From an uncultured Lachnospiraceae bacterium (GTDB lineage Bacteria > Bacillota > Clostridia > Lachnospirales > Lachnospiraceae), in NCBI GenBank assembly GCA_947570615.1, contig CANOVJ010000039.1:1-39092 (forward strand): 39,092 nucleotides of DNA. Direction: 5' to 3'. The notes below the pieces were generated by a model. The model was not told the origin of the DNA. It ran no database searches and saw only the letters and a program-made list of their open reading frames with translations. Position 1 is the first letter of the stretch. Every line of letters starts with the position of its first letter. This document shows, piece after piece, positions 23,784 to 31,727 of this stretch. Both the position numbers and the translations under genes were made by a program.

Positions 23784-24671
23784 ATGAAGAAAAAAAGAAG
23801 AAGCGGGTTTATCATTGCCTGCACCGCGCCTGCCGTCATCCTGTTTGTCATATTTATGATTATTCCCACCATCGACGTGTTCCGCATGTCCTTGTACAAA
23901 TGGGGCGGTTATACGGCTGAGAAGACCTTTGTGGGGTTTGAAAATTTTAAGAAGCTGTCCCAGAATCCCAAATTTTATCAGGCGTTCCAGAACAGCGTTC
24001 TGCTCATCGTGATCGTGACGCTGGTGACGTTCTGCCTGTCTCTGGTGTTTGCGTCCATTCTCTCCAGAGAAAAGATCAAGGGGCAGAATTTTTTCCGTAT
24101 TGTATTTTATATTCCCAATATCCTCTCCGTGGTTGTGATCAGCGCCATCTTTTCTGCGATCTACGATCCCAACCAGGGACTTCTGAACAGCGTTCTGAAC
24201 CTTTTCCGGGGGAATAAGGAGCCGATCCTCTGGCTGGGCAGCCAGAAGCTGGTAATCTACAGCGTGGCCATCGCCATGGTGTGGCAGGCGGTAGGCTATT
24301 ACATGGTCATGTATATGGCGAGTATGTCCAATGTGCCGGAGAGCCTCTATGAGTCCGCCTCCCTGGAGGGCGCGGGAAGGATCAGCCAGTTCTTTTCCAT
24401 CACCCTGCCTCTTGTGTGGACGAACATCCGCACCACTCTGACATTCTTTATCATCAGTACCATCAACATGAGCTTTCTGATGGTCAAGGCCATGACCAAC
24501 GGAGGGCCGGACGGGGCGTCCAATGTGTTCTTAAGCTACATGTATCAGGAGGCCTATACCAACTCCTCCTACGGCTATGGCATGGCCATCGGCGTGACGG
24601 TGTTCGTGTTCTCCTTCGCGCTGGCGGGAATCCTGAACGCAGTAACCAGACGTGAAGAGATCGAATTTTAG
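23784..24671 (+). CDS. sugar ABC transporter permease (MalF/UgpA-like)
   Basis: 295 residues from the ATG at 23784 (GGAAGG 6 nt upstream). Six hydrophobic spans are expected, beginning with ACTAPAVILFVIFMIIPT. The cytoplasmic EAA loop that contacts the ATPase reads YESASLEGAGRISQFFSITL. It forms the importer channel with the next gene's product. The start codon follows an attenuator and a small hairpin. Confidence 0.93.
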   Translation: MKKKRRSGFIIACTAPAVILFVIFMIIPTIDVFRMSLYKWGGYTAEKTFVGFENFKKLSQNPKFYQAFQNSVLLIVIVTLVTFCLSLVFASILSREKIKGQNFFRIVFYIPNILSVVVISAIFSAIYDPNQGLLNSVLNLFRGNKEPILWLGSQKLVIYSVAIAMVWQAVGYYMVMYMASMSNVPESLYESASLEGAGRISQFFSITLPLVWTNIRTTLTFFIISTINMSFLMVKAMTNGGPDGASNVFLSYMYQEAYTNSSYGYGMAIGVTVFVFSFALAGILNAVTRREEIEF

Positions 24672-24683
24672 GGGGGTGAGGGA

Positions 24684-25574
24684 ATGAAAAGAGAGAACAG
24701 AGAATTTGGCGCGAGCCCTGGAATCGTTAAGTTTTTTATCTATCTGGTGCTGGCTCTTTTAGCGGTTACGATCCTGGTGCCGGTGGCCTGGGTGTTTGTG
24801 GCCTCCATCAAGGAAAACGCCGAGTTTTACAGAAATCCCTGGACGATACCCCAGGGCTTCCACTATCAGAACTTTGTGGACGCGTGGCAGACGGCCAATA
24901 TGGGAGAGTACATGCTCAAGTCCGTTCTGGTGACGGCCATGGCGCTGGCCCTTCTGGTGGTGATCGCCCTTCCGGCATCCTATGTGCTTGCAAGGTTCAA
25001 ATTTAAGAGCAGGGGCCTGTGGAATGCGCTTTTTATGGGCGGCCTGTTTATCAATGTGAACTATATCGTGGTTCCCATCTTCCTGATGCTGAACAACGGG
25101 GACATTTTCTTAAGAAAGGCGACGGGGAGCCCCTTCTTTCTGAATAACCTGTTTATCCTGTCCCTGGTGTACGCCTCCACGGCGCTGCCCTTTACGATCT
25201 ACCTGCTCTCCGGCTACTTCAAATCCCTGGCCAGAGACTACGAGGAGGCGGCCTATGTGGACGGGGCGGGGTACACCTACACGATGGTGCGCGTGATTAT
25301 TCCCATGGCCAGGCCCAGCGTGGTGACGGTCATCCTGTTTAACTTCCTGGCGTTCTGGAATGAGTATATCATTTCCATGACCCTGCTTACCAGACAGGAG
25401 CTCAAGACCCTGCCGGTGGGGCTCATGAACCTGATGGCGGCGCAGAAATCCGCGGTGCAGTACGGACAGCTCTACGCAGGTCTGGTGATCGTCATGCTGC
25501 CCACGCTGATTCTGTATATGTGTGTGCAGAAGAAGCTGACCCAGGGGATGACCATGGGCGGTCTGAAAGGATAA
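24684..25574 (+). CDS. sugar ABC transporter permease (MalG/UgpE-like)
   Basis: 296 residues; starts 12 nt after the previous stop with a GGGGGGTGAGG ribosome site. N-terminal span FFIYLVLALLAVTILVPVAW and further spans; the EAA loop reads EEAAYVDGAGYTYTMVRVII. Partner of the preceding permease in the same importer. Confidence 0.93.
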   Translation: MKRENREFGASPGIVKFFIYLVLALLAVTILVPVAWVFVASIKENAEFYRNPWTIPQGFHYQNFVDAWQTANMGEYMLKSVLVTAMALALLVVIALPASYVLARFKFKSRGLWNALFMGGLFINVNYIVVPIFLMLNNGDIFLRKATGSPFFLNNLFILSLVYASTALPFTIYLLSGYFKSLARDYEEAAYVDGAGYTYTMVRVIIPMARPSVVTVILFNFLAFWNEYIISMTLLTRQELKTLPVGLMNLMAAQKSAVQYGQLYAGLVIVMLPTLILYMCVQKKLTQGMTMGGLKG

Positions 25575-25587
25575 GGGGGTATCGGAT

Positions 25588-25767
25588 ATGAACGAATTTT
25601 CAAAGAAGATCATCGTAGGGATCGTCATTTTTATCGTTTTTGTGGTCTGTGTGGCCCTGGTGGTAGCGGGACAGAGGAATATCGGACCTTCCGGGCTTTT
25701 CACCCAGCTGGCGGGACTGGCGGGACTGATCGCTCTGCTGTGGCTTTACAACAGACAGTACAAATAA
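25588..25767 (+). CDS. 59-residue membrane protein beside sugar importer (DUF6903-like)
   Basis: The ATG at 25588 has AAGGGGGT 8 nt upstream and follows the permease stop by 13 nt. The product starts MNEFSKKIIVGIVIFIVF and has two hydrophobic helices (about 8-27 and 38-55) separated by AGQRNIGPSG, ending in the positively charged NRQYK. Its size, two-span form and place beside a sugar importer resemble DUF6903-type proteins of Lachnospiraceae, a family without known function. Tight spacing and a strong ribosome site make it a real gene. It might be an accessory subunit of the transporter. Confidence 0.8.
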   Translation: MNEFSKKIIVGIVIFIVFVVCVALVVAGQRNIGPSGLFTQLAGLAGLIALLWLYNRQYK

Positions 25768-25846
25768 CGTTTTCATATATTTTTATCAATCCGGATGACT
25801 GGCCGGGGCCGGCATCCGAAGAGCAGAAAGGAGCGTGGCGATTGCT

Positions 25847-28000
25847 ATGAATGAGAGAGGACGGGTGACCATACCCACTGACATGGATGTGATCCAGGAG
25901 ACCATCCGGCTCGCGGAAAAATGGGGGGCGGATGCGGTGCGGGACTGCGACGGCACCAGCTTTCCCGTGGAGCTCAAGGATGCGGGGCTTAAGGTGTACG
26001 CCACCTATTACACCACCCGTAAGGACAATGACTGGGCAAGGGACAATCCGGACGAGATCCAGCAGATGTATCTGATGACCCCGGTATACACGGCGGCGGG
26101 ACAGGAGCTTCGCATTCTCCTGATGAAGGGGCTCTATAAGGATATGCTCACGCCCAACACCAGGGACGATATCACCAGGTGGTGGGAGGTGGTTGACAGG
26201 AGCACCGGCCAGGTGATTGCGGTCAGCGACTGGCATTATGATGAGGAAAAAGGGGAGGTGGTGGTAAAGAGTATCCCCTTCCACGACTACACCGTGAGCT
26301 TTCTGGCCTACATAATGTGGGATCCGGTGCATATGTACAATGCCCTGGTGAACGACTGGCAGGATGTGGAGCATCAGATCACCTTTGACGTGCGGCAGCC
26401 CAAAACCCATGCGTACACCCTTAAGCGCCTGCGGAAATTTATCGAGGAGCATCCTTATGTGAATGTGTTGCGATTTACCACCTTTTTCCATCAGTTTACG
26501 CTGGTGTTTGACGAGCTGGGACGGGAAAAATATGTGGACTGGTACGGCTACTCCGCGTCGGTGAGCCCTTATATTCTGGAGCAGTTTGAGAGAGAGGCGG
26601 GATATCCTTTCCGGCCGGAATATATTATCGACCAGGGATATTACAATAACCAGTACCGGATTCCGTCCAGGCAGTTCCAGGATTTCCAGGCGTTCCAGAG
26701 GAGGGAGGTCAGAAAGATCGTGAAGGAGATGGTGGATCTCACCCATGAATGCGGAAGAGAAGCCATGATGTTTCTGGGAGATCACTGGATCGGGACAGAG
26801 CCCTTTATGGGAGAGTTCAAAGAGATGGGGCTGGACGCCGTGGTGGGCAGTGTGGGGAACGGTTCCACCCTGCGGCTGATCAGCGATATTGAAGGGGTAT
26901 CATATACAGAAGGGAGATTTCTGCCTTACTTTTTCCCGGACACCTTCCACGAGGGCGGCGATCCGGTGAAGGAGGCGAAGGTGAACTGGGTGACGGCCCG
27001 CCGGGCGATTCTGCGCAAGCCCATCGACCGCATCGGCTACGGGGGATATCTGAAGCTGGCGCTGGACTTCCCGGATTTTGTGGACTATGTGGAATCCGTC
27101 TGCAAGGAGTTCCGGGAGCTCTACGACAACATCCGAGGCTGTGTGCCCTACTGTGTGAAAAGAGTCGCCGTGCTCAACTGCTGGGGGAAGATGAGGGCCT
27201 GGGGATGCCATATGGTGCATCACGCCCTTTACTATAAGCAGAACTACTCCTATTCGGGGGTGATCGAGGCCCTGTCCGGCGCGCCCTTTGACGTGCGGTT
27301 TATCAGCTTCCAGGATATGAAGGACAATCCCGATCTCTTAAAGGGGATCGATGTGCTGATTAACGCAGGGGATGCGGATACGGCCCATACCGGCGGCGAG
27401 TGGTGGTGCGATCCCCAGATCTCCTCCATGGTGAAGCAGTTTGTCTATGAGGGAGGCGGTATCATCGGCGTGGGAGAGCCTGCGGCTCATCAGGCCAACG
27501 GACACTTCTTCCAGCTGGCGAACGTGTTTGGCGTGGAGGAGGAGAGAGGCTTTACCCTGGGGTACGACAAATACAACTGGGAGAGTCACAGCCACTTTAT
27601 CACAGAGGATGTAAAGGGTGAGGTGGATTTCGGGGAAGGAAAGAAAAATATTTACGCCCTGGAGGGCGCGGTCATCCTGGCGCAGCGGGATAAGGAGGTG
27701 CAGATGGCGGTCAATTCCTTCGGAGAGGGCCGCGCGGTTTACATCAGCGGACTTCCCTACAGCTTTGAGAACAGCAGGCTTTTGTATCGGGCCATTCTCT
27801 GGAGCGCGGGGGAGGAGGAAAGGCTCCACGAGTGGTTCTCCGAGAACTACAATGTGGACGTCCACGCCTACCCGGAGAGCGGAAGGTACTGTGTGGTGAA
27901 CAATACTTACGAGCCCCAGAGCACCGTGGTCTATAAGGGCGACGGGAGTAGCTTTGCACTGGAGCTGGAGGCGAACCAGATTGTGTGGTATGAGATTTAG
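25847..28000 (+). CDS. GH112 1,3-beta-galactosyl-N-acetylhexosamine (or galactosyl-rhamnose) phosphorylase
   Basis: 717 residues. Family GH112 is clear from GRVTIPTD at the start, EKWGADAVRDCDGTSFP, QGYYNNQYRIP, and GDHWIGTE whose Asp312 corresponds to the catalytic acid (Asp313 in the Bifidobacterium enzyme, from memory). A Rossmann-like middle domain and C-terminal beta domain follow (VLINAGDADTAHTGG, GVGEPAAHQANG). The enzyme cleaves a beta-galactoside with phosphate, giving alpha-galactose-1-phosphate. Lacto-N-biose, galacto-N-biose or galactosyl-1,4-rhamnose are known family substrates; I cannot choose between them. Start is unusual: the AAAGGAG site is 13 nt before the ATG at 25847 and only 1 nt before a GTG at 25835. 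Confidence 0.92.
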   Translation: MNERGRVTIPTDMDVIQETIRLAEKWGADAVRDCDGTSFPVELKDAGLKVYATYYTTRKDNDWARDNPDEIQQMYLMTPVYTAAGQELRILLMKGLYKDMLTPNTRDDITRWWEVVDRSTGQVIAVSDWHYDEEKGEVVVKSIPFHDYTVSFLAYIMWDPVHMYNALVNDWQDVEHQITFDVRQPKTHAYTLKRLRKFIEEHPYVNVLRFTTFFHQFTLVFDELGREKYVDWYGYSASVSPYILEQFEREAGYPFRPEYIIDQGYYNNQYRIPSRQFQDFQAFQRREVRKIVKEMVDLTHECGREAMMFLGDHWIGTEPFMGEFKEMGLDAVVGSVGNGSTLRLISDIEGVSYTEGRFLPYFFPDTFHEGGDPVKEAKVNWVTARRAILRKPIDRIGYGGYLKLALDFPDFVDYVESVCKEFRELYDNIRGCVPYCVKRVAVLNCWGKMRAWGCHMVHHALYYKQNYSYSGVIEALSGAPFDVRFISFQDMKDNPDLLKGIDVLINAGDADTAHTGGEWWCDPQISSMVKQFVYEGGGIIGVGEPAAHQANGHFFQLANVFGVEEERGFTLGYDKYNWESHSHFITEDVKGEVDFGEGKKNIYALEGAVILAQRDKEVQMAVNSFGEGRAVYISGLPYSFENSRLLYRAILWSAGEEERLHEWFSENYNVDVHAYPESGRYCVVNNTYEPQSTVVYKGDGSSFALELEANQIVWYEI

Positions 28001-28034
28001 GACAGGATTATAAAAATAAAATGAACGGTATTAT

Positions 28035-28065
28035 AAAGGCAGTCCGGTTTTGGGGACTGCCTTTT
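28035..28065 (+). terminator. rho-independent terminator of the GH112 operon
   Basis: AAAGGCAGTCC (28035-28045) pairs perfectly with GGACTGCCTTT (28054-28064) around an 8-nt loop, ending in TTTT. Confidence 0.8.
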
Positions 28066-28139
28066 GGTTATAATAAGCCGGCTCGCGAAATGTGACAAGG
28101 AGGTTGGAATCCGCTGTCGGAGGCGGCATTCCCAGGAGA

Positions 28140-29792
28140 CTAATTAAAGGATCGATTCCGGTATTCTCTGGGCGAGAACCCGGTATGCTTCCTGAAAACG
28201 TAAGAAAAATACTGCGAGGTATCGAAACCAAGTTTTTCTGCAATCGCCTGTATACTCTCATTCCCCTGAGTCAGATATTCCATGGCCTTAGTCATCCGTG
28301 TGCGGAGAATATAGTCGGAAAGATTTTCCCCTGTCATCTGACGAAAAAGCCGGGATACATAGGTGCTGTTGTAGTTTACGGAATTGCTGATCTCCGTCAG
28401 AGACAGGCTTTTTTGCAGGTTGTTCTGGACATAGGCCCTGATCTGGGAAACGATCTGCTCCCGTCCGTCCAGCTCCTGGCTGGAAACAGCCTGCAACAGG
28501 AGAGAGGAGAGCTTATGGCAGTAATCTGTAAAATCGCTCCAGCTCTGGAACTGGCCGGGCTCATAAAGCATATAAAGACCGATCTGGAGGGCTATTTTTT
28601 CTGTCAGATGATGCTGCAGGATGAATTCGATAAACAGGTCGGCGATTTTGTGGTACAGATTGATCGCCGCCAGATGGTGCATGCTTTTGATGGAGGAGAG
28701 AATTTTCTCCAGACTTTGCAGGGCCTGGCGGATATTTTTCTCATTTCCGCTGTGCAGACCAAAGGCCAGAAGAGAAAGAGGCTTCTGAGCCGCAGAGATA
28801 TCGGGGAAACCATATTCCGGATGAAGCCGGCTTAAATCCTCATCCTGACAGAACAGGATTTTTCCATATTGTCGGGAGGTGGGGTGGACAACTCTGGCGT
28901 CATACTGGTGAAAGAAATTGCAGGCCTGGCTGATTTTGCTCCAGGGAATGTCGGAATCATGGATAAGCAGAAGCAGCTGGCAGTCCGGATTCGGTTCGGG
29001 GGAGGAGATGCAGTCGTTTAAGCATTCCCGGATATACGTAAGCTGATCGATGCCCTGCAGCGGCTCGCTGCAGGCGGGCTGCAAAAAGATGAGAAAGGTA
29101 TCGGAGGAGAGATCCAGCAAAAAGACAGTATACTTCTCATTCAGGCAGCGTCCGAAGTATGCGGTCAGGGCGGCGATTCTCTGATGAAAGTCCATTTGGG
29201 AATCGGACAGAGAGTTCCATTTTACCTTCAGATAGAGAAGACAGAGCGCACGGGAGGTGTCAAAAGGAAAGGAATCGCCCGTCTGCCGGAGCGCGTCATG
29301 GAGATCGATCAGGCTCCTGCCGTTTGCCAGGTCGCGCAAAAGGTCTGCATGCAGCAGATATTCCATCTGGATCTGCGCCTGTCTGGCCTGGATGGAAAGC
29401 TGCCGGTAGCGCTTCTGCTCCTCAATCTCATCGATGGCCCTGCGGACAGCAGAGACAATAGCGGCGTTGTCCTCTGTCTTTAATAGAAAAGAAGTATTGG
29501 CCATCTGCTCAATCTCATAAATATAGTCAAAGCTGGCATATCCTGTCAGAAAAATAATCTTGCACAGCGGCCAGTCGGCCACAATCTTTCTGGCAACCTC
29601 AATTCCGGACATCCCCGGCATTTTGATATCCAGAAGAATGATATCTACCTTCTGGGACTGCAAAATGTACAGGGCCTCATCGCCGTAATAGGCGGCCGTG
29701 ATTTCCAGATTCATATCCCTCTGAGCGGAAAAAAGCTCGACGAGGGATTCCGTGATATATCTTTCATCGTCAACGATCAGTAGTCGGTACAT
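28140..29792 (-). CDS. YesN-like response regulator with AraC-type DNA-binding domain
   Basis: 550 residues; the ATG at 29792 has GGGGAGG 10 nt upstream. Residues 1-120 are a receiver: acidic Asp8/Asp9, phosphorylation site Asp55 in IILLDIKMPG, the switch Thr in FLTGYASF and the conserved Lys in FLLKTED. A ~300-residue middle region of unknown fold follows, then a C-terminal AraC helix-turn-helix pair (SLTEISNSVNYNSTYVSRLF and IQAIAEKLGFDTSQYFSYVF). It overlaps the sensor kinase gene by 23 nt, so the two are coupled. It likely activates the divergent importer/glycosidase operon. Confidence 0.94.
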   Translation of the reverse strand: MYRLLIVDDERYITESLVELFSAQRDMNLEITAAYYGDEALYILQSQKVDIILLDIKMPGMSGIEVARKIVADWPLCKIIFLTGYASFDYIYEIEQMANTSFLLKTEDNAAIVSAVRRAIDEIEEQKRYRQLSIQARQAQIQMEYLLHADLLRDLANGRSLIDLHDALRQTGDSFPFDTSRALCLLYLKVKWNSLSDSQMDFHQRIAALTAYFGRCLNEKYTVFLLDLSSDTFLIFLQPACSEPLQGIDQLTYIRECLNDCISSPEPNPDCQLLLLIHDSDIPWSKISQACNFFHQYDARVVHPTSRQYGKILFCQDEDLSRLHPEYGFPDISAAQKPLSLLAFGLHSGNEKNIRQALQSLEKILSSIKSMHHLAAINLYHKIADLFIEFILQHHLTEKIALQIGLYMLYEPGQFQSWSDFTDYCHKLSSLLLQAVSSQELDGREQIVSQIRAYVQNNLQKSLSLTEISNSVNYNSTYVSRLFRQMTGENLSDYILRTRMTKAMEYLTQGNESIQAIAEKLGFDTSQYFSYVFRKHTGFSPREYRNRSFN

Positions 29793-31533
29793 GGTCTTTT
29801 GCCTCCCCGTGATAAAGTGTGATGGAAATCAGCAGCCCGCCCAGAGAGGAACGAGCGGCGCACATGACGTCCTTTCGATTATAAAAAAGCTGTAGACGGC
29901 GGCAGATATTATAAATGCCGGTGGTGGTCTCGAGCTGGAAGGAATCCTCATTCATCCGACGCAGGGTATTCTGGATGGTAAGGAATGCTTCCTGCGAAAG
30001 AGCTTCGCCGTTGTCTTCAATATGAACGCTGACAGAATCAGGTCCGGAGGAAAAGGACAGCCTTAAAAGCCCGTCCCGGATTTTATTTTCCAGCCCGTAA
30101 TTGAACGCATTTTCCAGCAGGGGCTGCAGGATCAGCCTGGGAACCGGAAGATGATGATACTCCCCTGGAAGATCATCAATCTCAACACGGATCCTCCCGT
30201 AGAAGCGCCTCGCCTGGATATCAGCGTAGGTTCTGGCATGCTCATACTCATCCAGAAGCCGTTCCTCATCTCTGTCATTGCGGGTGATGTATCGGAAATA
30301 AAGGCCCAGATCACGGGACAATTCCAGGGCCTCCGTCTGCATCTGCCGGGCGATCACCTGATTGAGCATGAAGAAGCTGTTGTAGAGAAAGTGGGGATTG
30401 ATCTGCGCCTGCAGCTGCTTGAGACGGGATTTTCCAAGCAGAACTTCATATTGGAGTTCCTGCTCCACAAGCTGGCGCAGGCGCTCGCTCATGGCGTTAA
30501 AGCGGTCGTAGAGATACTGGAAATCAGAGGTCCTGGGAGCCTTTAGCGTGACGCCCAGATGGTTGTCCTCGATCTGCCGGAGGCCTTCTGTCAGCTCCCG
30601 GATAGGCCTGTGGATGATACGGAACGCCCCCAGAATAAATACAACGGAAAAGAGCAGGACGGTGACGGTGAAAATAATGCTGTACTGGACGGAGAGCTCC
30701 GTGTTCAGAAACAGCTCCCTGGCGGGGATGAACTGAATGTAGACGCCGTCCGTTTCCTGAAAGGGGGAATAAAAGGCGTAGAAATCCTCTCCGCCCAGCT
30801 TCACCCTGGAAACGGCCTGCTCTGCGAGGGAGGGCATATCCGGCAGAGCCGATGCGGCCTCCAGGTTGGTTACGGTAAAATCCCCGGAGGACAGCCTGAA
30901 AAAATAAAAGCAATTGTCATACAACAGGGTCTGGGAGAACATATCCTCCATTTCAGGAACCACGTAGGAGGTCTCCACTATGAGCATGGGTTCGTTTACG
31001 GAGGAATACTGCAGAGAGATCATCTGTCCGTTTCGCTCGTGAACCTTCCTGGGCTGCTGACGGAAAGCCAGAAGCTGCCGGTAAAAATCGTCATCCATAT
31101 TTCCCTGACTGCCGATGAAGGATTTGCGGCTGTAGTCATAGGAATTTTCGGAATTATAGTAGATGGACAGACGCGGTAGATAGAGGCGGATGTTGTTGAC
31201 GAAGGGATTGCTGTATTTAATATTGGATAAGAGCGCCCGCACATAATTGACGTTGACGCTTCTGTCATAATCGCTCATGGGATCGTCTGGGTTGGCGATG
31301 CGGCGGGTTCTGCTGTCGGAGAGGATCGCGCTGGCCAGCTGATTCGTGCGGGAAAAGATGCTGTCAAGTTCTCGAATGCTGTCCGCGATACGCTCGCGAG
31401 AGGAGGCCAGGACATTTTTCTGGATGCTTCGGTTTGCCTGCAGTTGGATCAGCAGGCCTGCCAGGATGATGGGAAGGACGATGACGGAGAACAGGGCAAT
31501 AAGGCGGTTCAGTATACTGGCTGACTTTTTCAT
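29770..31533 (-). CDS. YesM/LytS-like sensor histidine kinase
   Basis: 587 residues from the ATG at 31533 (AGGAGG about 7 nt upstream; the open frame to 31578 is not needed). Membrane span near residues 11-32 (LFSVIVLPIILAGLLIQL), an extracellular sensor of about 230 residues, a second span IIFTVTVLLFSVVFILGAF, a HAMP linker IHRPIRELTEGLRQIE, then the HisK_5 core with His381 in QAQINPHFLYNS, and a HATPase with NAFNYGLENK and EDNGEAL. It passes an outside signal, probably a sugar, to the response regulator encoded next. Confidence 0.94.
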   Translation of the reverse strand: MKKSASILNRLIALFSVIVLPIILAGLLIQLQANRSIQKNVLASSRERIADSIRELDSIFSRTNQLASAILSDSRTRRIANPDDPMSDYDRSVNVNYVRALLSNIKYSNPFVNNIRLYLPRLSIYYNSENSYDYSRKSFIGSQGNMDDDFYRQLLAFRQQPRKVHERNGQMISLQYSSVNEPMLIVETSYVVPEMEDMFSQTLLYDNCFYFFRLSSGDFTVTNLEAASALPDMPSLAEQAVSRVKLGGEDFYAFYSPFQETDGVYIQFIPARELFLNTELSVQYSIIFTVTVLLFSVVFILGAFRIIHRPIRELTEGLRQIEDNHLGVTLKAPRTSDFQYLYDRFNAMSERLRQLVEQELQYEVLLGKSRLKQLQAQINPHFLYNSFFMLNQVIARQMQTEALELSRDLGLYFRYITRNDRDEERLLDEYEHARTYADIQARRFYGRIRVEIDDLPGEYHHLPVPRLILQPLLENAFNYGLENKIRDGLLRLSFSSGPDSVSVHIEDNGEALSQEAFLTIQNTLRRMNEDSFQLETTTGIYNICRRLQLFYNRKDVMCAARSSLGGLLISITLYHGEAKDHVPTTDR

Positions 31534-31567
31534 AACGGCTCCTCCTTGCTGTAAAAATGATAGACTC

Positions 31568-31597
31568 AGTATATCCATAAAGAATAATACATGTCAA
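31568..31597 (-). promoter_or_regulatory. promoter of the two-component genes
   Basis: On the reverse strand a perfect TTGACA (31597-31592), 18-nt spacer and TATACT (31573-31568). Predicted start near 31561, about 28 nt before the kinase ATG. Confidence 0.75.
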
Positions 31598-31634
31598 TCC
31601 TATGTAAAATATGTATCAGAACAGGACAAGATAT

Positions 31635-31659
31635 TATACAAAAGTTGATATTTTGTATA
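31635..31659. promoter_or_regulatory. inverted-repeat operator between the kinase and importer genes
   Basis: TATACAAAA (31635-31643) and TTTTGTATA (31651-31659) form a perfect 9-bp repeat around 7 nt. It lies between the divergent promoters, upstream of a TAATAT-type -10 near 31689 that lacks a good -35, as expected for an activated promoter. Probable binding site of the YesN-like regulator or another repressor. Confidence 0.5.
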
Positions 31660-31727
31660 TAAAAAGAGAACCGCAGTCTCTAAAATAATAATATAAGACA
31701 AAGCACAAAAAGAACAGGAGGTACTAT

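Noticed and set aside
25700-26785. 361-codon reverse frame opposite GH112
   Set aside because: Antisense to the conserved N-terminal catalytic domain of the phosphorylase; no start signals.
28070-28110. TATAAT followed by AAGGAGG and a TTG after the GH112 terminator
   Set aside because: It looks like a start region, but the frame is antisense to the AraC domain of the response regulator and encodes nothing recognisable.
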